A stretch of 64,000 bases of DNA from Merdibacter massiliensis (GCF_900155395.1 NZ_LT699728.1:248001-312000), one strand, 5' to 3'. Positions 1 to 9,605 are shown, counted from the stretch's first letter. Notes: a model not told the origin generated them from the sequence alone. A program made the numbers and translations.

Positions 1-2
1 TA

Positions 3-41
3 TGCAGAAAAGCATTGAAAAAATTGGAGGAAACCGCATGA
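3..41 (+). CDS. 3' end of an upstream gene, possibly the FAD subunit of the Mo hydroxylase
   Basis: An open frame enters from the left edge and reads CRKALKKLEETA before a TGA at 39-41. This stop overlaps the ATG of the next gene (ATGA), the usual sign of translational coupling in an operon. Position and a helical, lysine-rich tail fit the C-terminus of an FAD-binding CutM/XdhB-type subunit, which commonly precedes the FeS subunit. Only 12 residues are visible, so the identity is an inference from gene order. Confidence 0.4.
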   Translation, partial: CRKALKKLEETA

Positions 42-514
42 AGATAACGATCACACTTAATGGAAAAAGGATTCAGGAAGAAATTGCAAATGATGTATTG
101 TTGATCGACTTTTTACGGGCTCACGGCTGTTACAGCGTCAAACGCGGCTGCGAAACAAGCAACTGCGGGCTTTGTACGGTCTGGATGGATCAAAAGCCGG
201 TATTATCCTGTTCCCTGTTATGTGCGAAATGTGATGGTCACAGCATCACGACCTTGGAAGGCGTACAAAAACAGGCAGAAGCATTTGCTTATTTCATGGC
301 TCATGAAGGGGCTGAGCAATGCGGTTTTTGTTCACCGGGACTGATCATGAACGTATTAGCCATGGAACAAGAATTACAAGCACCTACCATGGATGAGATC
401 CGCTCTTATTTAGCAGGCAATCTGTGCCGCTGCACAGGTTATATGGGACAGATGCGGGCCATTCAAAAATATCTGCATCGAAACAAGGAGGCCGCACATG
501 AAACAGATCAATAA
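38..514 (+). CDS. Molybdenum hydroxylase (xanthine dehydrogenase family) 2Fe-2S subunit
   Basis: Small iron-sulfur subunit that passes electrons from the molybdenum site to FAD in xanthine dehydrogenase-type hydroxylases; cytoplasmic. The start at 38 has GGAGG at 26-30; an ATG at position 2 in the same frame lacks a site. At 158 residues it is the usual length. The N-terminal plant-type ferredoxin domain carries the cysteine cluster GCETSNCGLC plus a later LSC, and the C-terminal helical domain has CGFCSPG and NLCRCTGY for the second 2Fe-2S centre. It overlaps the Mo subunit gene by 17 bases, so the two are co-translated. The substrate (purine, nicotinate or other N-heterocycle or aldehyde) cannot be read from this subunit. 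Confidence 0.93.
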   Translation: MKITITLNGKRIQEEIANDVLLIDFLRAHGCYSVKRGCETSNCGLCTVWMDQKPVLSCSLLCAKCDGHSITTLEGVQKQAEAFAYFMAHEGAEQCGFCSPGLIMNVLAMEQELQAPTMDEIRSYLAGNLCRCTGYMGQMRAIQKYLHRNKEAAHETDQ

Positions 515-2774
515 AGCTGTCGTAAAAAAGGACGCCTACGCATTGCTCAGCGGAAAGCCGCTTTTTACAGACGATCTGGCAATGAAAGATTGCCTGATCA
601 TCAAGATCCTGCACTCGCCCCATGCGTTTGCCAAGATTTTGTCCATCGATACCTCCATGGCAAAAAAGATTCCGGGAGTGGAAGCTGTCTTTACTTATGA
701 AGATGTTCCTTCTTCCCGCTTCACCTTGGCTGGCCAAACCTATCCCGAACCTTCTCCTTATGATCGAAAGATCTTAGATCAGATCGTGCGCTATGTAGGA
801 GACGAAGTTGCCTTGGTCGTGGCGGTTGATGAAGAAACCGCATTAAAAGCTATGAAGCTGATCAAAGTACAATATGAAGTATATCCGCCTGTCTTAGATT
901 TTCGCAATGCATTAGATTCTTCCAGCATCATCCATCCGGAAGAAGACTATCGCACGCTATGCGATATCGGCAATGACCGCATGCGCAATCTGTGTGCACA
1001 TGATGAAAGCAATTATCAGGATGTGGATGCCGTATTCCCTGCTTGCGATGTCGTATTGGAAAGAACCTATCATACCAAAGCCAATGCACAGGCAATGATG
1101 GAAACCATGCGTTCTTATGCCTATATCGATGCTTATGGAAGATTAAACTGTGTCAGTTCCACACAAGTGCCTTTCCATATCCGGCGTATCTTGAGCAATG
1201 CACTGGAGATCCCCAAAAGCAAGATCCGGGTCGTCAAACCAAGGATCGGCGGAGGGTTTGGCGCCAAGCAAACCGGCTGTACCGAGATCTTCAGCGGTTT
1301 TGTCACATGGAAGCTAAAAAAGCCAAGCAAGATCGTCTATACCCGGGAAGAAACGCTCACTGCCAGCAATTCTAGGCACGAAATGCAGATGCGGGTAAAG
1401 ATCGGTGCCAGCAAAGAAGGCATCATCAAAGCAATCGATCTGTACACATTGTCGAATACGGGGGCCTATGGAGAGCATGGTTCAACGACTGTCGGTCTTT
1501 CCGGCCACAAGTCATTGCCATTATATAACCATGTAGAAGCCGCACGTTTTACCAGCGATGTTGTTTACAGCAATACCATGACTGCCGGTGCTTATCGCGG
1601 TTATGGAGCCACACAAGGTCTTTTTGCCGTTGAATCGATCGTGAATGAACTGGCGGATGCCCTGCATATGGATCCTTGTGAACTGCGTTTTAAAAATATG
1701 GTAAAAGAAAATGAAACTTTACATATGTATTATGGCGAATATCTCAACAGCTGCGCACTGGACCGCTGTCTGCGCAAAGCCATGGAAATGATCGATTATC
1801 AAAATAAACCGCTTTGTTTAGATCTAGGAGACAAAGTGCGCGGGCTTGGCGTCGCATTATCTATGCAAGGTTCCGGTATCGCCAATGTCGATCTTGCTGC
1901 TGTAGAGATCAAACTGCAGGATGACGGCTTTTATACACTATCGATCGGCGCAACCGATATGGGAACCGGCTGTGATACGATCTTGGCACAGATGGCAGCC
2001 GAATGTCTGGATTGCAGCGTCGATCAAGTAGTGACCCAAGGTGTTGATACAGATTATTCTCCTTATGATACAGGTTCCTATGCCAGCGCTACGACTTATG
2101 TAACCGGTATGGCAGTGGTAAAAGCCTGTGAGATCTTGCGAAAACAGATCATCGAAGAAGCCAGCATCCTGATGGAAGTCGATCCTTCTCACATCACATT
2201 TGATGGAGACAAGATCGAAGCAATCGAAGATCAAAAAGAAATGCTGCTGCGGGAATTTGCCAACCGCTGCTTTGCCGGCGGAAAAGGGAAAGCATTGATT
2301 GCCAGTGCTTCTCATGTATCCCCGACTTCCCCTCCGCCATTCATGGCCGGTATTGCGGAAGTCGATGTAGATAAATTAACAGGTGAAATTTCGATCCATG
2401 ACTATGTCGCCGTCGTAGACTGCGGTACGATCATCAACCCAAATCTCGTTCGCATTCAGGCAGAAGGCGGTATTGCCCAGGGAATCGGCATGGCACTGTT
2501 TGAGGATATTTCTTATGCCGAAGACGGCAAGATGCGCAATCGTTCTTTCCTGCAATATAAGATTCCTACTCGTCTGGATGTAGGAAACATTCGCGTTGCC
2601 TTTGAAAGCAGTTATGAAAACAATGGTCCCTTCGGCGCAAAATCGATCGGTGAAGTTGTCATCAACACGCCGTCTCCCGCAATTGCCAGCGCTGTTGCCC
2701 ATGCGACAGGTTTCCAGGTCCGCACCTTGCCGATCACTGCAGAGAAAGTGCTGTTGAGAAAAGATGAAGATTGA
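498..2774 (+). CDS. Molybdenum hydroxylase (xanthine dehydrogenase family) Mo-binding subunit
   Basis: Large catalytic subunit of 758 residues that binds the molybdopterin cofactor and hydroxylates the substrate. Visible family marks are the N-terminal a/b hammerhead domain, the cofactor loops GGGFGAKQ (about residue 250) and GAYRGYGATQG (about 367), a QGSG-type loop near 454, and the C-terminal GAKSIGE, whose glutamate matches the catalytic base of the family (normally GAKGVGE). AAGGAGG lies just upstream of 498. The gene overlaps the FeS subunit upstream and the nucleotidyltransferase downstream, so the set is one operon. Xanthine dehydrogenase, nicotinate or purine hydroxylase are all possible; a selenium-dependent form cannot be excluded. 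Confidence 0.92.
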   Translation: MKQINKAVVKKDAYALLSGKPLFTDDLAMKDCLIIKILHSPHAFAKILSIDTSMAKKIPGVEAVFTYEDVPSSRFTLAGQTYPEPSPYDRKILDQIVRYVGDEVALVVAVDEETALKAMKLIKVQYEVYPPVLDFRNALDSSSIIHPEEDYRTLCDIGNDRMRNLCAHDESNYQDVDAVFPACDVVLERTYHTKANAQAMMETMRSYAYIDAYGRLNCVSSTQVPFHIRRILSNALEIPKSKIRVVKPRIGGGFGAKQTGCTEIFSGFVTWKLKKPSKIVYTREETLTASNSRHEMQMRVKIGASKEGIIKAIDLYTLSNTGAYGEHGSTTVGLSGHKSLPLYNHVEAARFTSDVVYSNTMTAGAYRGYGATQGLFAVESIVNELADALHMDPCELRFKNMVKENETLHMYYGEYLNSCALDRCLRKAMEMIDYQNKPLCLDLGDKVRGLGVALSMQGSGIANVDLAAVEIKLQDDGFYTLSIGATDMGTGCDTILAQMAAECLDCSVDQVVTQGVDTDYSPYDTGSYASATTYVTGMAVVKACEILRKQIIEEASILMEVDPSHITFDGDKIEAIEDQKEMLLREFANRCFAGGKGKALIASASHVSPTSPPPFMAGIAEVDVDKLTGEISIHDYVAVVDCGTIINPNLVRIQAEGGIAQGIGMALFEDISYAEDGKMRNRSFLQYKIPTRLDVGNIRVAFESSYENNGPFGAKSIGEVVINTPSPAIASAVAHATGFQVRTLPITAEKVLLRKDED

Positions 2775-3309
2775 TCTAATGATCCTGGCTGCCGGCTACA
2801 GTCGCCGTTTCCAAGGAAATAAACTGTTATATCCTTATGCAGGCAAGCCTTTGATCCAGCATACTTTTGATCAGATCAATCCTGCACTGTTTCATCGCAT
2901 CATCGTTGTCACACAATATCCAAAAGTCATGCAGCTTGCCCAAACTTATCATTTTTCATGTGTATATAATGAAGATCCCTCCCGCGGCATCTCCTCTTCC
3001 ATCCTTTGCGGGATGCATGCCCTGACAAAGAGCGAAGCCATCTTGTTCCTGGTAGCCGATCAGCCTCATATCCGCAAACAAACATTGGCAAAAATGGTAC
3101 AACTGGCAAATCCGCAACAGATCATCAGTGCATATGACCAAGAAATAAAAAATCCGATGCTCTTTCCCAAACGCTACTTTCCTCAGCTGCAGACATTAAC
3201 AGGTGATCATGGAGCCAAAAAAATTGCCCTGCAGCATATCGATCAAGTACTTTGTGTTTCCTGTATTCAACAAGAGCTGCAGGATATCGATCAAAGAGAA
3301 GACATCTGA
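2764..3309 (+). CDS. MocA/MobA-like molybdenum cofactor nucleotidyltransferase
   Basis: A 181-residue NTP transferase. The N-terminus has the nucleotide-binding loop LAAGYSRRFQGNK (consensus LAAGxSxRxGxxK), and VADQPH near residue 98 fits the metal-binding DQP motif of this group. MocA converts molybdopterin to its cytosine dinucleotide form, which is inserted into xanthine dehydrogenase-type enzymes. The gene overlaps the Mo subunit gene by 11 bases, which argues that it matures the cofactor for the enzyme encoded just upstream. CTP rather than GTP use is inferred from this context. A strong terminator follows directly. Confidence 0.85.
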   Translation: MKIDLMILAAGYSRRFQGNKLLYPYAGKPLIQHTFDQINPALFHRIIVVTQYPKVMQLAQTYHFSCVYNEDPSRGISSSILCGMHALTKSEAILFLVADQPHIRKQTLAKMVQLANPQQIISAYDQEIKNPMLFPKRYFPQLQTLTGDHGAKKIALQHIDQVLCVSCIQQELQDIDQREDI

Positions 3310-3343
3310 AAAGACGTTCGCTTCAAAAGCAAACGTCTTTTTA
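3310..3343. terminator. Terminator between mocA-like gene and EFR1 gene
   Basis: An inverted repeat AAAGACGTT...AACGTCTTT with a short A-rich loop is followed by T residues on the plus strand and by A/T-rich sequence on the minus strand. It lies between two convergent genes and can serve both; the stop codon of the minus-strand gene falls in the plus-strand T tract. Confidence 0.8.
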
Positions 3344-4099
3344 TATAAATAATTCATTCTCTTTTCGTTCTGCACAGCTTTTGCTTAACATTTTTTCGGC
3401 TGCAAAATACAAAAGCTCATTGATCTTGCGAGCATGTTTCGGACATATTTCCACACAGCGCATGCAGGAGATACAGCGCTGTTTATCTACTTTTTTCACA
3501 TTGTGTGGATCAATGGCCTGCACCGGGCAGAGCTTTGCACATTCTCCGCACTGATTGCAATCCTTTGTCGGTTTTGGAATCATTGGGGTTCCTCCCGCTT
3601 TTTTATATGGATGATTTCCCGGGACCTTCACTTCCAACATCTGACCTTCTGTATACTTTTGAAGGATCTGCTGTGCAAATCGTTTTAATGTTTCTGCATC
3701 ATTCATATCTGGACGATCTGCGGCTATTGTATGAACGATCGAATGACGGGCAATTGCACTGACTGCCGCCAAGATCTGAAATCCGCCTTCTTTTAGAGTA
3801 TCCTTTAATTCCATCAGTGTATCTTCATATGCGCGATTGCCATACACGACCACAGCTACTGCTTTAGCTCCATTTCCTTGGATTTTTTGGATACGCTCAA
3901 TGGCAACAGCAGGCACACGTCCTGCATAAGATGGAACAGCAACGATTGCCAGATCCTGTGCCTGCAGTGAAATAGATGCGAAATTTTTATTTGGATCTGT
4001 CAGATCTACCTCTTGTTTAGCAGATGAAAATTCCTCTGCTAAGACGTCTGCTACTTTTTTTGTTGATCCGCATGGACTAAAAACAAATGTATATACCAT
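3341..4099 (-). CDS. EFR1-type protein: flavodoxin-like domain plus two 4Fe-4S clusters
   Basis: A 252-residue fusion of an N-terminal flavodoxin-like domain (FSPCGSTKK phosphate-loop-like start) and a C-terminal bacterial ferredoxin domain with CNQCGECAKLCP and CISCMRCVEICP, each a full CxxCxxCxxxCP motif. This is the EFR1 ferrodoxin architecture of anaerobic Firmicutes, expected to carry FMN and two 4Fe-4S clusters and to act as a cytoplasmic electron carrier. The partner is unknown. It lies 11 bases downstream of the broken oxidoreductase gene on the same strand, so the two probably share a transcript under the Rrf2 regulator. Confidence 0.88.
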   Translation of the reverse strand: MVYTFVFSPCGSTKKVADVLAEEFSSAKQEVDLTDPNKNFASISLQAQDLAIVAVPSYAGRVPAVAIERIQKIQGNGAKAVAVVVYGNRAYEDTLMELKDTLKEGGFQILAAVSAIARHSIVHTIAADRPDMNDAETLKRFAQQILQKYTEGQMLEVKVPGNHPYKKAGGTPMIPKPTKDCNQCGECAKLCPVQAIDPHNVKKVDKQRCISCMRCVEICPKHARKINELLYFAAEKMLSKSCAERKENELFI

Positions 4100-4110
4100 C
4101 TTGACTCCCC

Positions 4111-5144
4111 CTATTCTACTTTTAAGATCACTTTTCCATTGGTATGTCCATTTTCTGCATATGCTAATGCTTCTTGTGCCTGCTCAAGCGTAAAAACACG
4201 ATCATCAATTTGCGGCTGGATCTTTTGTTTTTCAATGATTTCTGTGAGGGTGCTTAATTGTTCCCCATCGCTGCGGACAAATAAAAAGCGATACCGACAG
4301 CCCTTCTTTTTAGCCAAGCGATCATATTTAGCTCCGGCTATCGTAAATAAACAGCGCTGAAACCAAGGATAGTGCATGCTTTGGGCAAATTCCTTATTAG
4401 GGATCCCCTTTAGGCTCAGCAAGGTACCGCCCGGCTTCAAGATCGACAGCTCTTTTTCAAACTCTTTGACGCCTAACGTGTCAATGACATGATCTACATG
4501 TTCTATACATTCCCAATAGTTCTCTTTTCGATAATCCAGATAACGATCTGCCCCTAATGAACAGATGATATCCCTTGCCCGGTCATTTCCCGTCACGATC
4601 ACATGCATGCCCAATGCTTTTGCAATGGGAACCAGCATCTGTCCCAAACTGCCAGAACCGCCCGTAACCAAGATCGTTTCTCCCTTCTTTGCCTGCAGAC
4701 CTTCCATTATTGCCTGATAAGAAGTCAACGCTGCCAACGGTATCGCCGCGGCGATCGCAAATGGATATCCTTTTGGCATCTTTGCTACTGCTGATGAGTC
4801 CACTGCAACGAATTGGGCAAATGCTCCGATTTGCTGGATTGGAAGACGTGCATATACGTGATCCCCAGGCTGAAAGGAAGTTACATCTTCCCCTGCTTCT
4901 CGAATAATGCCGCTGCATTCATTGCCTAAGACAAGAGGCATCCGGTAAGAATGAACAAACGAATGTCTCCATGAAGGATCAATAAATCGAGCGGATTCAC
5001 TGCTGCTGCCTGTACCTGGATCAACACCTCTCGCTTGCCCGGTTTGGGCATCTCACGCTCGCTTGCCTCTAGTGCAATCTGCTTGCTGTATCGTTGGATC
5101 TGCATTACTTTCAATGATATTCTCCCTTTCTTGCTTCCTTGCAT
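4111..5144 (-). pseudogene. Zinc-type alcohol dehydrogenase/quinone oxidoreductase-like gene, split by a frameshift
   Basis: Two reading frames make one medium-chain dehydrogenase/reductase. The upstream part (to about 4926) holds the GroES-like start with AAAVNPLDLLILHGDIRLF; the downstream part (from about 4941) continues MPLVLGNECSG and holds the Rossmann loop TGGSGSLGQ. The frames join if one T is added near 4947-4957, giving RLFHSYRMPLVLGNE. A TTG at 5114 with AAGGGAG seven bases before it, or an ATG at 5105, is the likely start. Real homologues are NAD(P)H-dependent quinone or enone reductases of about 335 residues. The break is either a genuine inactivating deletion or a base-call error. 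It is transcribed away from the Rrf2 gene. Confidence 0.8.
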
Positions 5145-5170
5145 TTTTTTCTATACTTTCTTATAATAAA

Positions 5171-5237
5171 TGTAAATCATCAGATTACATCTGACACCAA
5201 TATAACACCGTTATGATGTAATGTCAACATTTACATC
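5171..5237. promoter_or_regulatory. Candidate Rrf2 operator region with repeated TTACATC dyads
   Basis: The 120-base divergent spacer contains GATGTAA-N9-TTACATC (5215-5237), a further TTACATC at 5185-5191 and a TGTAAATC at 5171-5178 in opposite orientation. Three or four copies of one short word in dyad arrangement between a regulator and its divergent target fit a local operator. Binding by the Rrf2 protein is inferred. Confidence 0.55.
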
Positions 5238-5264
5238 TAAACGACATGAGAAAGGAAGGATCGC

Positions 5265-5717
5265 ATGCAACTAAGTATGAAATGTTCCATTGCTGTGCAT
5301 TGTCTCATCTTCATTCACGAGGCAAAAGGCATCGCAAAAGTAACAAGCAGCTTGTTAGCGGAAAGCACTGGCAGCAACCCGGTCATCATCCGCAATACCT
5401 TGAGTGCTTTGAAAAAAGCAGGATTGATCGAAGTGAAACGTGGAAGCGGAGGTGCCTGTTTATGCAAAGATCCGAAAGAAATCACTTTGTATGCCATCTA
5501 TGACGCATTGGAGCCCCACGGGCTTTCTTCTTTGATCGGCATTCATCCATGCGAGCACCGTGCTTGTCCCGTTGCCCAAAATATTCGATCTGTCTTACAG
5601 AAACCATATCAAAAAATAGAAGAAGCCATTCAACAAACGATGGAATCCATCACCTTAGCAGATATGCTCGACGATTTTCATACGATCATTCAGGAAAAAG
5701 TCCAAAATAAAACATGA
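5265..5717 (+). CDS. Rrf2 family transcriptional regulator
   Basis: A 150-residue winged-helix regulator. Residues 1-80 show the Rrf2 pattern: MQLSMKCSIAVHCL at the start, a recognition helix region with STGSNPVIIRNTLSALKKAGLI, and the wing RGSGGACL. The second half has HPCEHRACPVAQNI, the CP-containing segment found in YwnA-like members, rather than the three-cysteine FeS cluster of IscR/NsrR. Members of this branch usually repress oxidoreductase genes and sense electrophiles or redox signals. It diverges from the broken oxidoreductase and EFR1 genes, with TTACATC dyads between them. AAGGAAGGA precedes the start. Confidence 0.87.
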   Translation: MQLSMKCSIAVHCLIFIHEAKGIAKVTSSLLAESTGSNPVIIRNTLSALKKAGLIEVKRGSGGACLCKDPKEITLYAIYDALEPHGLSSLIGIHPCEHRACPVAQNIRSVLQKPYQKIEEAIQQTMESITLADMLDDFHTIIQEKVQNKT

Positions 5718-5866
5718 CTGTATATTGATCTGATTCCTGTCAAATGGACACGTTAAGTAAATAAAAAGTATTACCCAATTACATCATGCTGATTGGTTTT
5801 TTACTTTTAAAGATTCTATATTTTTTTCTCAGAATAAAGGCAATTGAACAATGATTCGGATCTTCT

Positions 5867-6800
5867 TTATTGATAGCTTCTTTCTCTTACCTTTATCAGT
5901 GTTCTCGAACCAAATCTTGATTGGTAGCACTGATAATTACAGAATTTGATATATTTGTGGATTGCTTCGATCAAGTCCTCATTATTTTGAATCTCATACA
6001 TCTTTGTTTTGATGATTCCACATAGTCCTTCTGTTGGATTATTATCTAAACAACAGGCTATTCTGGACATCAATTGTGTCATCCCCTGTTCCCTCAACTT
6101 ATTCAGAAACACTAAACTTGTATATTGAAAACCCCGATCTGAGTGGAATAGAGGATATGTATTTGAATTATCCTTGATTGCTTGATGAAAGGTATCCAAT
6201 ACAAGCACATTATCATTCTTGTTACTGATCGGTCGTATAATGATAGAACGCTCGTATAAATCAAAAATACATTAATATATATTTTTTCTGTTGAACGAGG
6301 AACTCTGAACTCCATTACATCTGTTGTCCTCTTTGCATTTGGCTTCAACGCTTCAAATTCTCGATGAACTACATTTACAACTTTATAATCTATCTTGCTT
6401 GTAACATTACAACAGGTTCTTGTTCTTCTAAACATAGAATGAATCCCTAAGATATTTATTATTCTATGAATGCGTTTCGTATTATAGTGTTTATTGTTAT
6501 TCCGATTAATAAAGAGACGCATTCTATGACAACCTAAAATTTCGCCATATTTTTGATGATAATCATAACGGTTTCTGATCATTTCATATTTTCTTGTTCA
6601 TTCGGGAATAGGTCGATTCAACCATTTATAGTATGATGAACGTCCAAGATCTTATTGTTTACTCATCCAGCTGATACTATATTTCTCTTCTTCATGAAGT
6701 TCTTTGATTGCTACGTATTTTGTTTCGTTTTTCGATTTGGAGAATATAATCTCCTTTCGTTTTCCTGCACTTTTTAAGAGTCTATTCTCCATCTCCTTTT
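5867..6800 (-). pseudogene. IS3-family orfB transposase remnant
   Basis: Minus-strand frames give the DDE integrase of IS150-like elements in pieces. Recognisable segments are KYVAIKELHEEEKYSISWM, GRSSYYKWLNRP, YGEILGCHRMRLF, FEALKPNAKRTTDVMEF and HSDRGFQYTS, then NNPTEGLCGIIKTK, where DNxPxE carries the catalytic glutamate. In-frame stops follow WMSKQ (about 6660) and RPIPE (about 6600), and a frameshift lies near 6112-6240. The protein cannot be made as one chain; this is a relic. Confidence 0.85.
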
Positions 6801-6810
6801 CTTTTAGTTG

Positions 6811-7393
6811 TCATTCAAAGATTTTTATCCTGCGCTGTAGTTTCTCTGTTTCGCTTAATTGTTCCTCGCTCTTATGCTGTCTATGACGATCAATGAGATC
6901 TTTCTTTCCAGATGCCAGATATTTTTTATCCCATCGATATACTTGTATGTAATAGATATCAAATCGTTCAGCACTCTCCTTATAATTCCTATTATGTTCC
7001 AAACAATAATTTACGATTTTATACGTTCTTCCTGTGATGTCTTTCTGCTACACTCTTTCATATAAAACCTCCGGCTTAGGATCATAATTCTTAAGTACTT
7101 AGAGGTTATTATACTTCTTGATTCAAATTTGGACAGTATCAGCTGAAGGAATTTCATATCTAATGGCAATATCTACAAGAGAAAATTCTTCTGTTAAATA
7201 GGCTTCAACCACTTGTTGTTTAAATTTTTTCGTATATTTTGCGTTATGTGGTTTTATATTGAAATAACCTGATCCTAATGACTGATATACCCTTGCCCAT
7301 TTTCGTATCGCCTTGTCACTGATATCAAAATTGTGAGAAAACTTACTTGTATTTCTTATCTCCATTAAAATTAATATTGTCAATCTATATTTT
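6811..7393 (-). pseudogene. IS3-family orfA remnant, 3' part
   Basis: Helix-turn-helix pieces of an IS150-type OrfA: SDKAIRKWARVYQSLG, then KYTKKFKQQVVEAYL with SLVDIAIRYEIPSADTVQIW, then in another frame RFDIYYIQVYRWDKKYLASG and a coiled LSETEKLQRRIKIFE. The frame shifts around 7000-7130, and the 5' part is separated by the IS21 insertion (rest at 9528-9605). Confidence 0.8.
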
Positions 7394-7427
7394 ACTAAAA
7401 ATGCTGTTTTTAATTTCACCAGTTTTG

Positions 7428-8182
7428 CTAGTCTTTCTCTTCTAGCTGGGACAGTATATCCTTGACTCTGTAAGAGGGGCCAACAATATTGATGATGTGA
7501 CTATGATGCAGTAAACGATCTAGTATTGCATTTGTTATCACTGGATCATTGAATATTTCTGCCCATTTGGATAGTGCTTTATTGGTGGTGATGATTGTTG
7601 ATCTTTTTTCGTATCTTCTGGATATGAGCTGAAAAAAAGATTGGCTGCTTTTTCATCTAGATTAAGGTATCCGATTTCATCAATGATCAGCACCCTATAT
7701 CTCATATACAGTTTCAGTCTCTTTTCCAGTCGGTTCTCTTCTGCCGCAGCCATCAGATCGGAAATCAGGTTCTGGCATGATATGAAATGTACACTGTACC
7801 TTTTGAGTGCCGCTTCAATCCCAATTGAGGTTGCCAAATGAGTCTTTCCAGTCCCAGGTGATCCTACAAACAGAATGTTTTCTTTGTTTTCGATGAATCT
7901 CAAGGTAGCCAGATCGTCAATTTCTTCCCTGTCCAGAGAAGGCTGAAATGCAAAATCATAGTCATTGATTCTTTTTAGAAACGGAAAGCCGGCTGTCTTG
8001 ACGCTGTTGTTCATGAGCCTTTCATTGCGCATTGTTCTTTCTTTTTCGGTCAGTTCATAAAGCGCATCGATGAAGCTTTTTTCTTTGCTGGCAACCATAT
8101 CGGTATAGACTGACAGATTGCTTTTTATTGACAGCAGCTTGAGTTCTTCCAGGTTGTTGATAAGTTTGTTATAGTTTGTCAT
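7428..8182 (-). pseudogene. istB: IS21-family helper ATPase IstB, frameshifted
   Basis: The first part reads as a normal IstB with N-terminal helical domain, Walker A GSPGTGKTHLA (about residue 106) and Walker B VLIIDEIGYL. At a run of seven A (7632-7638, plus strand) the frame slips: the visible frame continues FFSSYPED, whereas restoring one base gives FFQLISRRYEKRSTIITTNK and runs through IFNDPVITNAILDRLLHHSH to a stop at 7428. The restored length, about 251 residues, is typical. The slip in a homopolymer may be a mutation, a sequencing error or, less likely, a programmed shift. Confidence 0.85.
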
Positions 8183-9421
8183 TGGTCATTTTTTCTCCTT
8201 TTCCCAGTATGCTCAGTCTTTTCAGATTTTCATCGGACATTTTTCTGATATCCGCATCACTGATTCCGCGAATATTGTCAGATAGTGCTCTTAAGTAATG
8301 ATCGGTATCGTAATTGACCTTATTATGTGTTATATTATGTTTGGCGATGAGTTTAGAATTACAGTAGATATACAGTTCTTCGGAAACAGGATATATATAT
8401 CAACGGTTCTATTGATATATTCAGAGCCAACAGAATATTTATTTCCACGATAGCTGATCAGCAGAGTATCAGGTACTGTCTGTTTTATATGTTCGGTCAG
8501 ATATGAATCAAGGAGTACCTTGCTGGCAAGTGGTCTTAAATATTCTTTTTCTTTTTCAAACAGTACCGATGGCGGCATGTTTGTTCCTGTATTGATCTGT
8601 CTGTTGGCATCGGCCGTTACTGTATCTTCGATCAGTTCAATAAGATCATTTTCAGTTTTCAGCTTGCCGTTGTACGGAAATATCCAGCTGATAAACTTGT
8701 TGGAATTTTCCACCTTTCCCTTCGTCTGTGGTGTCTTTGCCTTACACAGCTTTAAAGTGGCACCTATGTCTTTAAAAAGCGCAGAGACTTTTGGATTGAT
8801 TTTTTTTGTTGGCATCTCTGCAGGAAACGATGGCAGACATGTTGTCCGTCAGATATTCATCGCAGATTCCACCGATCTTGTTGACGGCCTTGATAAAGCA
8901 GTGAAGAAAGTCATCCGTTTCCTTGTGTGATGAATAAATAAATACATGCTCTCTTGAATAGCCCAAAGTCAGGGAAAAGACATTAAAATGAATGACCTGA
9001 CCGTTTTCAAGCGTAAACTGCAGATCTTCTTTCCAGTCAAACTGTGCCTGTTTGCCGGGAGGTGTTTCATAAAGGACATGAGGCCTGTTGTTTTTTCTGA
9101 TCCGTCCTCTTTTGTGGTAGAAATAGTTTCTCAGCGAGTTGTAATCACCAGGCAGTTTGTCCTCGCCATACTGATGGGAGAGGAACAGCCAAAGAGCCTT
9201 GTAAGAGACATGTCCTGATCTTAAAAGCTGATCACACTCTTGTGAATACCGGTCCCATTTGGATATTCCTTTTCTACTTTTTCTTTTAGGAATGCCATCA
9301 TTGTCATAGTATTTTTTATGGTGTGCCGATCAATTCCGTATTCTCTTTGAAGTGCAGAATAGTTGGGCTTGATACCGTAATCTTTCATAATTCGTAATTC
9401 TCCTAACAGATTTCTGTTCAT
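8169..9421 (-). pseudogene. istA: IS21-family transposase IstA, multiply frameshifted
   Basis: Fragments in order: an N-terminal helix-turn-helix (NYSALQREYGIDRHTIKNTM) from 9421; a degraded middle including GYSREHVFIYSSHKETDDFL and YLTDNMSAIVS (8772-8966), where DN belongs to the DDE triad; then KAKTPQTKGKVENSNKFISW (8330-8815), which holds the glutamate of the triad; and a tail ending over the istB start (stop 8169-8171). At least three frame changes separate the parts. The total span of about 1250 bases is the normal istA size. Confidence 0.82.
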
Positions 9422-9462
9422 AATATTACCCTTTATATACCTTTCAAAAACAGTATATAAAA

Positions 9463-9527
9463 AGTAACCCTAAGCTGATATAAATTTACCAATATTGGTG
9501 AATTTATTTTCAGCATTTTTGGTTACT
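9463..9527. repeat. Imperfect 65-base palindrome at the right IS21 end
   Basis: AAGTAACCCTAAGCTGATAT on the left arm mirrors the reverse complement of the right arm, AAGTAACCAAAAATGCTGAA, around TTTACCAATATTGGTGAA. The right arm is also the inverted repeat shared with 7394-7422. It may form a cruciform or hairpin. Confidence 0.6.
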
Positions 9528-9605
9528 TTAAGATTAGCAGTATTAAAATACTGTTCACAAATATCTACTTTTTGTTTAGTTGATAATTTTGGTTTTCTTC
9601 TCATA
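9528..9605 (-). pseudogene. IS3-family orfA remnant, 5' end
   Basis: From an ATG at 9605 the minus strand reads MRRKPKLSTKQKVDICEQYF and a few more codons, the typical first helix of an IS150-type OrfA, before running into the IS21 terminal repeat. GGAGGTGGGC precedes the start. The gene continues beyond the insertion at 7393. Confidence 0.7.

Larger units (their letters stand above)
7394..9527 (-). mobile_element. IS21-family element nested in the IS3 remnant
   Basis: Contains minus-strand istA and istB remnants in the standard order with the stop and start overlapping. The ends are imperfect inverted repeats: 7394-7422 (ACTAAAAATGCTG...TTTCACCAG) against the reverse complement of 9496-9525 (ACCAAAAATGCTG...ATTCACCAA), matching at 22 of 29 positions. 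The right end sits in a longer imperfect palindrome at about 9463-9527. Both genes are frameshifted, so the copy is probably dead unless helped in trans. Confidence 0.8.
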
